Shown here in pieces: positions 57,335-64,000 of a stretch of 64,000 bases of DNA (positions are counted from its first letter, which is position 1; every line of letters starts with the position of its first letter). The notes beneath the pieces were generated by a model, which searched no databases, was not told the origin of the DNA, and saw only the letters and a list, made by a program, of their open reading frames with translations. The position numbers and the translations under genes are program-made. Source of the stretch: Synechococcus sp. MEDNS5 (lineage in GTDB: Bacteria > Cyanobacteriota > Cyanobacteriia > PCC-6307 > Cyanobiaceae); NCBI RefSeq assembly GCF_014279875.1, contig NZ_CP047952.1, positions 1,860,001 through 1,924,000 on the forward strand, written 5' to 3'.

Positions 57335-60274
57335 ATGACCGTGACCGCCAGCAGCGGCAGCCCCAGGGTCTCCCCCCAGCTGTACGACACACTGCCGCTC
57401 TCCAGCGTTCGCCAAGCGGAGCAGCAGGATCGTTTCCCCGATGGTGGGGAGCTGGACTCGCTAATCACTTTTTTCCGGAGCGGCAACGACAGGCTCGAGG
57501 CCTCGCGGATCATTGCGGCCAACGCTGAGTCGATCGTGGCTCGAGCGGCCAACAGAATCTTCGTGGGCGGCACACCCCTCTCCTTCCTCGAAAGCCCTCT
57601 CACAACCGGAGAGGATCGGAAGGTGGGTGATGACACACCCCTGGCAGCGGATCAAGTCGCCTTCGAACAATCGGTCCGCACCTTCACAGGAGAAAGCGGA
57701 ACCACCAAGCGCGGCAACTTCCTCACCAGATTTCTGGATGGAACGAGCGGAGATGCCGATGTCCGTGTGGTGCTTCCCACCGGGTTCAACGCCATCAGCG
57801 TGGCCAAATACGGTCCGGCGTTCATGCGCAAATCCGTGCGCGACATGGGCTGGTTTCTCCGTTACGTGGGCTATGCCCTTGTCGCCGGAGACCCAAGCAT
57901 TCTCTCGGTGAACACCCGAGGACTTCGGGACATTCTTCTGAAGAACTGTTCATTGACGGCGACCAACGTGGCGCTGCAGGAAATGCGTGCGGCCTCGGCC
58001 CAGCTGCTTCGTGAGCTGCCTGAAGCGCGCCGTCTCACGATCGACTGCTTCAACGTTCTTCTCCAGGAACTGGCTGTCGCCACCCCATCCACACGGCAGA
58101 AGCCTGGGAGCGCCGTCCGCCAGGGCCTGCAGCTGCCAGCGATCTATGCCTTAGCCGCCGAGTCAGCCCAGCGCTTTGAAATGCGTCCCGGTCTCTCCGG
58201 CGCCGAGAAAGCTGAGGTCGTGAAAGCCGCCTATCGACAGGTCTTCGAGAGAGACATCGCCAAGGGCTACTCCCAAACCCCCTGTCGCACCGAGGCAAGC
58301 CAGCTCTTGCAGGGCAAGATCTCCATGCGCGAGTTCATTCGCGCTCTGGGCCGGAGCAAGGAGTATCGAACCCAGTTTTACGGTCGCTTCGTCAACAGTC
58401 GAGTCGTGGAACTGGCCTACCGACATTTCCTCGGCCGTGGCATCAGCTCCCTCGAAGAATTCCGCAAAGCGTTCTCGATCGTGAGCGAGCAGGGCCTGAA
58501 CGGACTGGTTGATGTACTCGTGAACGGCAGTGAGTACGCCCAGACTTTTGGGGAGGAAACGGTTCCCTACCTGCGCGATCTTGGTGAAGAAGCCCAGGAG
58601 AGTGCCGGCTGGGGTTCAAACCGTCGTTTGTTCCGGTTCAGCGCACCCTTCGAGGGGGCTCCTCAGTACGTCACGCTCTACGCCTCCTACCGCCAGCCGC
58701 TCGGGGATCAGCATGTCTATGGCGGAGGCAATGATCCCGTCGGCAACCAATACGGCGCGATCTTCCCCTCGTCGACGGCGGCGGTCGCAACGCGACCGGC
58801 GCCGTTCGGCTACGACACCCGCCGACTGCTGGTTAGCAACGGCATGGCCCAACCCGGCCAGATGGACAGTCCTCAGTTCCGAGGCAGCCGCCCCCGCAAG
58901 GTCGGCCCGAGAGTGTTGCGTCTTCAGCAGATCGCGACAGGTGGCGCCGCCGTGCCTCGCCGAGGTGGCCAGCCCAGCATTCGCAACACCGAATCCTCCA
59001 CCCAGGCAGTGATCAAAGCGGTTTACGTGCAGGTTCTCGGAACAGCCGGCTACGCAGGAGAGCGGCTCAGCTCAGAGGAGGCTCGACTCGAAAACGGAGA
59101 CATCAGTCTTCGCGACTTCGTGCGTTCCGTTGCCCGCTCCAATGCGTTCCGTCGTCGCTACTGGGAAGGTCTCTACATCACCAAAGCCATCGAAGTGATG
59201 CATCGCAGACTTCTGGGGCGACCCACCTTTGGTCGCTGGGAAATTGATGCTCTTTTCGACACCGCTGCCCGCCAAGGCTTCTACGGACTGGTTGATGCGT
59301 TGATCAACGGACAGGATTACAAGGATTGCTTTGGTGAGGACACCGTTCCCTACGAGCGGTTCATCACGCCAGCTGATCTGAACACGCGCCGGGCACCCGC
59401 CCTGCGACGCCCCATCGATCTCACAGCTGTTGTCGACTTGACCATGGGACGTCGTCCCGACCCGGTTCGCAACGATCGCATGCGCACAACCAGCGATGTC
59501 ACCAATAGGAATCTGAAGGGTCAAACGCAAACCGCTGCCGGTCAGTGGCGCGCTGAGGTGAGCTCCATGCCGGCATCCCAGTGGACGGCGCTGATGCGTC
59601 GGCGTCCGCAGAGAACAGCAGCCCCAACAGCATCTCCCGAGGAAGCGGCAAAAACCTGGAGCCGAACGATCGACTCCCGGTTCACCCGAACCACCCAGCA
59701 GGACCCACGCAAGGAGGGGATGCAGTCGGCTTTGACCCTGGGAGACGCCTCTGGTTATCAGCGTCGATCAGGACTGCCAGTGAAGCGTTCACTTCCACGC
59801 AACCCCAGCGAATCAGAGCTGAGAGAGGTTGTTGATGCCACCTATCGGCAACTTCTCAACCGGGTCCCACTGGAAAGCGAACGGCTCATCACCAGCGAAT
59901 CCCGACTGCGAGATGGCCAGATCGACCTCGAGGGGTTTGTCGCTGCAGTCGCCACCAGCGAAGCCTTCCTGGAGAGACTCTCCAGAATGGCGCCGTTACG
60001 CGCTGCCACCGCAGCCACGATGGCACTGGTTGGCAGAGCATCCACTCCAGCAGAAACGAGTCGTTTTTTGGTCTTGAGAGCGGAGTCAGGGCAAAGTGCA
60101 GCTGTTCAGGAGTTACTGAAACTTCGTTCCAAGCTCGGATTCGAACCCTCTGAGGTTCCTGACTTCCAGGGTCTGAACTCCCAGCCAGGCGTGGCCCAGT
60201 CAACGCTGACCCGCACAGCGTCCCTCTACAGCGGCAACGCCGGACTGACACCACCACCAAGCCAATCCCTGTAA
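57335..60274 (+). CDS. apcE: phycobilisome core-membrane linker ApcE
   Basis: A 979-aa L-CM protein anchoring the phycobilisome to photosystem II and acting as terminal emitter. N-terminal allophycocyanin-like domain (about 20-260, with an inserted loop near 85-160 and a Cys near 205 as bilin candidate, KNCSLTATN); then three linker REP repeats at about 280-420 (SGAEKAEVVKAAYRQVFERD), about 560-700 (STQAVIKAVYVQVLG) and about 830-930 (SELREVVDATYRQLLNRV). Three repeats suit a tricylindrical core. The frame is open to 57146 but MTVTASSGSP at 57335 is the family start. Confidence 0.95.
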   Translation: MTVTASSGSPRVSPQLYDTLPLSSVRQAEQQDRFPDGGELDSLITFFRSGNDRLEASRIIAANAESIVARAANRIFVGGTPLSFLESPLTTGEDRKVGDDTPLAADQVAFEQSVRTFTGESGTTKRGNFLTRFLDGTSGDADVRVVLPTGFNAISVAKYGPAFMRKSVRDMGWFLRYVGYALVAGDPSILSVNTRGLRDILLKNCSLTATNVALQEMRAASAQLLRELPEARRLTIDCFNVLLQELAVATPSTRQKPGSAVRQGLQLPAIYALAAESAQRFEMRPGLSGAEKAEVVKAAYRQVFERDIAKGYSQTPCRTEASQLLQGKISMREFIRALGRSKEYRTQFYGRFVNSRVVELAYRHFLGRGISSLEEFRKAFSIVSEQGLNGLVDVLVNGSEYAQTFGEETVPYLRDLGEEAQESAGWGSNRRLFRFSAPFEGAPQYVTLYASYRQPLGDQHVYGGGNDPVGNQYGAIFPSSTAAVATRPAPFGYDTRRLLVSNGMAQPGQMDSPQFRGSRPRKVGPRVLRLQQIATGGAAVPRRGGQPSIRNTESSTQAVIKAVYVQVLGTAGYAGERLSSEEARLENGDISLRDFVRSVARSNAFRRRYWEGLYITKAIEVMHRRLLGRPTFGRWEIDALFDTAARQGFYGLVDALINGQDYKDCFGEDTVPYERFITPADLNTRRAPALRRPIDLTAVVDLTMGRRPDPVRNDRMRTTSDVTNRNLKGQTQTAAGQWRAEVSSMPASQWTALMRRRPQRTAAPTASPEEAAKTWSRTIDSRFTRTTQQDPRKEGMQSALTLGDASGYQRRSGLPVKRSLPRNPSESELREVVDATYRQLLNRVPLESERLITSESRLRDGQIDLEGFVAAVATSEAFLERLSRMAPLRAATAATMALVGRASTPAETSRFLVLRAESGQSAAVQELLKLRSKLGFEPSEVPDFQGLNSQPGVAQSTLTRTASLYSGNAGLTPPPSQSL

Positions 60275-60652
60275 GCACTCCTCAACCGTCACCGCACTCT
60301 TTATTTCGGATTACGACAACTCGCAAATAACAACGCCAGAGGTATCTCAACCGCTGGCTTTTTAATGCCTGATTATCAAAACCTGAGTCCGGAATGAAGA
60401 TCTGTTACCAGCACCAAACCCTGCCTGGAAGCTGCCTGAGAATCACACTCGATCGGCCTCACCTTTCGGGTGATGCCCGACGGCATCCCCGAAGGTCAAC
60501 AGATACAACATCTGACGGCCCTCAAGCTCGAATCTCCACGATCTGAGCACCAGCGGCCCTTAAGCTGCTTACCGATCTCTGTCGAGATCACCACCACCAC
60601 ACACCGGATATCGGTCTCCTACGGGCGGCCGCTTGCTTCGAGGTAGAACTGC
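60275..60652. other. gap between apcE and apcA
   Basis: 378 bases with no gene. The first 90 contain the apcE terminator; the rest is balanced composition and should hold the apcABC promoter, but I see no exact -10/-35 pair. Confidence 0.5.
60335..60363 (+). terminator. weak intrinsic terminator after apcE
   Basis: GCCAG at 60335-60339 pairs with CTGGC at 60354-60358, extended by GG/CC with one mismatch, and five T follow. Separates apcE from apcABC partially. Confidence 0.6.
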
Positions 60653-61138
60653 ATGAGCATCGTCTCCAACTCGATCATCAACGCGGACGCCGAAGCCCGC
60701 TATCTCAGTCCAGGAGAACTGGACCAGATCAAGGCCTTCGTCGGCGGCGGACAGCGTCGTCTTCGAGTCGCTCAGGTTCTCAGCGAGAGTCGTGAGCGCA
60801 TCGTCAAAACGGCTGGCGGTCAGCTGTTTCAGAAACGTCCCGACGTGATCTCTCCCGGAGGCAATGCCTACGGCGAGGAAATGACCGCGACCTGTCTTCG
60901 TGACATGGATTACTACCTGCGTCTCGTGACCTACGGGGTCGTCGCAGGTGATGTGACCCCCATCGAAGAAATCGGAGTGATCGGCGCCCGTGAGCTCTAT
61001 CGCTCCCTGGGCACCCCCCTTGAAGCCATGGCTGAAGCGGTCCGTGAAATGAAGACCGTCGCCATGGGCCTCCTCAGTGGCGCCGACGCCGAGGAAGCTG
61101 GTTTCTACTTCGACTACGTGGTCGGCGCCCTCGCCTGA
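60653..61138 (+). CDS. apcA: allophycocyanin alpha chain
   Basis: A 161-aa phycobiliprotein of the phycobilisome core. Phycocyanobilin binds Cys81 in [12 protein letters not shown]. Typical start [20 protein letters not shown]. First of apcABC, with apcB 39 bases later. Confidence 0.97.
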   Translation: MSIVSNSIINADAEARYLSPGELDQIKAFVGGGQRRLRVAQVLSESRERIVKTAGGQLFQKRPDVISPGGNAYGEEMTATCLRDMDYYLRLVTYGVVAGDVTPIEEIGVIGARELYRSLGTPLEAMAEAVREMKTVAMGLLSGADAEEAGFYFDYVVGALA

Positions 61139-61177
61139 ATCACCGGACTTCACGCCCCTTTCCGTCACCTCTGATCC

Positions 61178-61666
61178 ATGCAAGACGCGATCACCAACGT
61201 CATCAACAAGTCCGATGTTCAGGGTCTCTACCTGGACACGTCGTCCATGAGCAGCCTTGAGAGCTATTTCGCCAGCGGTGAGCTGCGCGTGAAGGCTGCT
61301 GCCACCATCAGTGCCAATGCATCCTCGATCATTCGTGATGCAGTGGCCAAGGCTCTGCTGTACTCGGACATCACCCGTCCGGGCGGCAACATGTACACCA
61401 CCCGTCGCTACGCAGCCTGCATCCGCGATCTGGATTACTACCTGCGTTATTCCACTTACGCCATGCTGGCTGGTGATACGTCCATTCTCGATGAGCGGGT
61501 GCTGAACGGCCTTAAGGAGACCTACAACTCCCTCGGGGTGCCCATCGGTGCCACGGTCCAAGCCATTCAAGCCATGAAAGAAGTCACCGCTTCCCTCGTC
61601 GGCCCGGATGCAGGCAAGGAGATGGGTGTCTACTTCGACTACATCTGTTCCGGTCTCGGCAACTGA
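61178..61666 (+). CDS. apcB: allophycocyanin beta chain
   Basis: A 162-aa partner of ApcA. Bilin Cys81 in [13 protein letters not shown], and Asn71 in [13 protein letters not shown], the residue methylated in this family. Forms the alpha-beta monomer of core trimers. apcC follows 5 bases later. Confidence 0.97.
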   Translation: MQDAITNVINKSDVQGLYLDTSSMSSLESYFASGELRVKAAATISANASSIIRDAVAKALLYSDITRPGGNMYTTRRYAACIRDLDYYLRYSTYAMLAGDTSILDERVLNGLKETYNSLGVPIGATVQAIQAMKEVTASLVGPDAGKEMGVYFDYICSGLGN

Positions 61667-61671
61667 GACCG

Positions 61672-61872
61672 ATGCGGTTGTTCAAAGTCACCGCCTGCAT
61701 TCCGAGCCCTGAAAAGGTTCGGACCCAGCGCGAATTGCAGAACACCTTCTTCACGAAGTGGGTTCCGTACGACAGCTGGTTTGCTGAACAACAGCGAATC
61801 CAGAAGCAGGGAGGACGAATCATCAAGGTTGAACTCTGCACTGGCTCACGCCAGGTGAATGTCGGAAATTGA
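61672..61872 (+). CDS. apcC: phycobilisome small core linker
   Basis: A 66-aa L-C linker capping core cylinders: MRLFKVTACIPSPEKVRTQR with FFTKWVPYDSWFAEQQRI. Basic. The operon ends at the hairpin 61893-61918. Confidence 0.96.
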   Translation: MRLFKVTACIPSPEKVRTQRELQNTFFTKWVPYDSWFAEQQRIQKQGGRIIKVELCTGSRQVNVGN

Positions 61873-61892
61873 AGGCAGTACAAACGCTTGCG

Positions 61893-61918
61893 AACCCGGC
61901 CAAGGCCGGGTTTTTTTT
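61893..61918 (+). terminator. intrinsic terminator after apcABC
   Basis: AACCCGGCC and GGCCGGGTT form a perfect 9-bp stem around AA, followed by T-run. Strong. Confidence 0.93.
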
Positions 61919-61999
61919 ATGACCAATGCCTTGGCAAATCGTGGTTGAGACGGCTCAATACACTTATTCCCTTTTGCACTCTTGAGCAGCCCGTCCGTG

Positions 62000-63235
62000 A
62001 TGTCCAGGAGGAGTCGATCCTCACGGTCGGGCACCGTGAGGACTCGCACGAATCCTGAAAAAGATTCGAGGCCGTTCTGGGAACGTCACCTCCCCCTCGA
62101 TTGGTCATTGTGGCCCGCGGAAGCACGACTGTTGCTCACGCTCACAGCCATTTGGAGCCTTGCAGGCTTGCTGGTACTGGCCTCTGCCAGCTGGTGGGTT
62201 GCAGCGCGTGAGCAGGGTGAGGGTGCTTACTACCTCAAGCGGCAACTGGTGTGGATGGCCGCAAGCTGGAGTTTGATGGCGTTCACGGCGTCCACCAATC
62301 TGAGGCGCTGGCTGAAACTGGCTGGCCCTGCTCTCTGGATTGGATGCCTGCTCATTGCCGCCACACTGGTGATGGGAACCACGGTGAACGGTGCCAGTCG
62401 TTGGCTCGTGATCGGACCGATCCAGATCCAGCCATCCGAGCTCGTAAAACCGTTTGTGGTGCTGCAAGCAGCCAACCTCTTCGCGCACTGGAAACGCACC
62501 GGCCTGGATCAGAAGCTTTTGTGGCTCGGCAGTTTTGGGCTGTTGGTTCTCCTGATCCTGAAGCAACCCAACCTGAGCACCGCAGCTTTGAGTGGATTGT
62601 TGATCTGGTTGATGGCCTTTTCGGCGGGCTTGCCCCTCGTTTCACTGTTCGGAACGGCGATCGGAGGTGCTGTTCTGGGCACGGCGAGCATTTTGATCAA
62701 TGAATATCAACGCCTCAGGGTGATTTCCTTCCTGAACCCCTGGAAAGACCCTCAGGGTGATGGCTATCAGCTGATTCAAAGCCTTCTGGCCATTGGCTCG
62801 GGAGGTGTGTTCGGAGAGGGATTCGGGCTTTCAACTCAGAAATTGCAATATCTGCCGATCCAAAGCACCGACTTCATTTTTGCGGTGTATGCCGAGGAAT
62901 TTGGACTCGTGGGCTCTCTGCTTCTACTGCTCTTCTTGATGCTGATTGGCTACCTGGGCCTGCGCGTGGCGCTGCGCTGCCGCAGCAATCAGGCGCGCCT
63001 TGTTGCCATTGGCTGTTCCACACTGCTGGTTGGCCAATCCATCATGAATGTGGCCGTGGCCTCCGGGGCCATGCCTACAACAGGTCTGCCCCTACCCCTG
63101 ATGAGTTACGGGGGAAACTCTCTACTCTCCAGCCTGATGATTGTGGGACTACTAATCCGCTGCTCTCTGGAATCCACCGGACTGATTGGAGGCCGTGGCC
63201 AAAGAACATCGAGCAGGCCTCTTCGGCGGCACTGA
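62000..63235 (+). CDS. ftsW: FtsW/RodA/SpoVE-family protein (likely FtsW)
   Basis: A 411-aa peptidoglycan polymerase of the divisome (SEDS). About ten helices; family motifs NGASRWLVIGPIQIQPSELVK (about 131-151), RVISFLNPWKDPQGDGYQ and the C-terminal TTGLPLPLMSYGGNSLLSS. TTG at 61982 is also in frame; ATG 62000 is preferred. A hairpin with 9-bp stem CCTCACGGT/ACCGTGAGG lies just inside the gene (62019-62041), near a purine-rich AGGAGGAG (62006-62013) that would be oddly internal; a start further down, such as GTG 62036, cannot be excluded. Confidence 0.9.
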   Translation: MSRRSRSSRSGTVRTRTNPEKDSRPFWERHLPLDWSLWPAEARLLLTLTAIWSLAGLLVLASASWWVAAREQGEGAYYLKRQLVWMAASWSLMAFTASTNLRRWLKLAGPALWIGCLLIAATLVMGTTVNGASRWLVIGPIQIQPSELVKPFVVLQAANLFAHWKRTGLDQKLLWLGSFGLLVLLILKQPNLSTAALSGLLIWLMAFSAGLPLVSLFGTAIGGAVLGTASILINEYQRLRVISFLNPWKDPQGDGYQLIQSLLAIGSGGVFGEGFGLSTQKLQYLPIQSTDFIFAVYAEEFGLVGSLLLLLFLMLIGYLGLRVALRCRSNQARLVAIGCSTLLVGQSIMNVAVASGAMPTTGLPLPLMSYGGNSLLSSLMIVGLLIRCSLESTGLIGGRGQRTSSRPLRRH

Positions 63236-64000
63236 GGCTCTGATCGATAGGCTTGAGCTCTGTGATTTCCGGCCGACCGGCACGACCATCGCCTTCCTCG
63301 ACCTAGCGCTTTCGGATCTGGCACGAAGCGGCGAGCAGCTGCTGAATCACGCTTTGGCACAACCAGGACCCCTCAGTCTCGGCGTGGTTCTGATTGGAGG
63401 AGCCTTGACCAGCCTTGGGCCCTGCTCCCTCTCCCTTCTTCCGGTCACCCTGGCTTATCTGGCCGGTTTTGAAGGTCGGCAGGCCCCCTGGCAACGCAGC
63501 CTGGCATTTTCAGCCGGAATCGTTGGCGCGCTGGTGATGCTGGGAAGTCTCAGCGGTTTGCTGGGCGGAATCTACGGCCAGGTGCCAGGGCTGATCCCAA
63601 CCCTGGTGGCAGGACTCGCCATTGTGATGGGCCTCAATCTTCTGGGTGTGGTTCGAATCCCCCTGCCGGCGGGCCCAGACCCCAAAGCCTGGAGCACCCG
63701 AGTGCCGGCACCGCTCGCTCCCCTGGCAGCTGGTCTGGCTTTTGGCTTGGCGGCCTCGCCCTGCACAACCCCAGTACTGGCCGTTCTGCTCGGCTGGATC
63801 GCCAGTACAGGCAATGTTGTTGTTGGAGTTCTATTTCTGAGCAGCTTCGGGATCGGCCAGGTCCTGCCCTTGCTCTTGGCGGGCAGCATGGCTGCTTCCC
63901 TGCCGAAATTGATGGCGCTCCGCCCCGTGAGCCAATGGATCCCCAGCATCAGCGGAGCCGTGCTGATCACGGTGGGATCACTCACGCTGCTTGCGCGGCT
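63195..64000 (+). CDS. ccdA: cytochrome c biogenesis protein CcdA (3' end outside window)
   Basis: The frame runs uninterrupted from GTG 63195 to the window edge. The protein has several membrane helices with GGALTSLGPCSLSLLPVTLAYLAGF and, in the second half, GLAASPCTTPVLAVLLGW. Each holds one of the two cysteines CcdA uses to pass electrons across the thylakoid or plasma membrane for c-type cytochrome maturation, as needed for PsbV. The start is uncertain: GTG 63195 overlaps ftsW by 41 bases, and no ATG is available near the predicted N-terminus. Confidence 0.85.
   Translation, partial: MAKEHRAGLFGGTEALIDRLELCDFRPTGTTIAFLDLALSDLARSGEQLLNHALAQPGPLSLGVVLIGGALTSLGPCSLSLLPVTLAYLAGFEGRQAPWQRSLAFSAGIVGALVMLGSLSGLLGGIYGQVPGLIPTLVAGLAIVMGLNLLGVVRIPLPAGPDPKAWSTRVPAPLAPLAAGLAFGLAASPCTTPVLAVLLGWIASTGNVVVGVLFLSSFGIGQVLPLLLAGSMAASLPKLMALRPVSQWIPSISGAVLITVGSLTLLAR

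Overview
The window comes from a marine Synechococcus-type picocyanobacterium. Evidence: phycobilisome core genes (apcE, apcA, apcB, apcC), psbV, ftrV, the plastid/cyanobacterial ribosomal protein Ycf65, a photosystem II S4-domain protein, the cyanobacterial split between atpDC and the atp1-BEG'FHAG run, and many cyanobacteria-only hypothetical families. Most of the DNA is GC-rich and densely coding. The first ~10.8 kb is strikingly AT-rich and looks acquired.

Island (1-10.8 kb). This is a ribosomally synthesised peptide (RiPP) locus I do not recognise as a described system. A tight six-gene operon (279-6028) encodes TfuA, YcaO, an FAD-linked oxidase, an unknown 321-aa protein, a sulfotransferase and an unknown 356-aa protein. 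Divergent from it, cut by the window edge, is a MoaD/CysO-like sulfur carrier. Then follow two almost identical 99-aa precursors with Nif11-type leaders ending in GG and a Cys-free Ala/Gly/Val core with a Thr-rich tail, an intrinsic terminator, and a broken third copy. A PoyD-like radical SAM peptide epimerase, a decayed tyrosine-recombinase fragment and a JmjC/cupin oxygenase complete the island. The inferred pathway is: sulfur carrier plus TfuA plus YcaO thioamidate the core, the radical SAM enzyme makes D-residues, and the oxidase, oxygenase and sulfotransferase tailor it. No dedicated transporter or leader peptidase is visible.

Core chromosome, 10.9-35.6 kb. Minus strand: oplaH-nagB-spoIID. 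Plus strand: rnz, psbV. Minus strand: a hypothetical gene, petF, prmA-serA. Plus strand: a membrane protein, the PSII S4 protein, tRNA-Val(GAC), murD, EVE protein, membrane protein. Minus strand: DUF2811, DUF1818-rpoZ and a small conserved gene. Plus strand: Hsp70-like, ftrV, gpmI, secG. Minus strand: pyrR, mscL, and groS-groL with a degenerate CIRCE operator. The gap in front of the DUF2811 gene holds an inverted pair of cyanobacterial DnaA-box sequences.

35.7-50.1 kb: atpDC, ycf65, a HAD hydrolase that seems to start at CTG, a cation exchanger, pepP, a CNNM protein, then GTPase-nadD-nadE-ald, followed on the minus strand by a small coupled operon (ferredoxin, 64-aa protein, DUF3326) and a 2OG oxygenase.

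50.2-64 kb: the atp1-BEG'FHAG operon with a methyltransferase ahead of it, the allophycocyanin cluster, ftsW, and ccdA running off the right edge.
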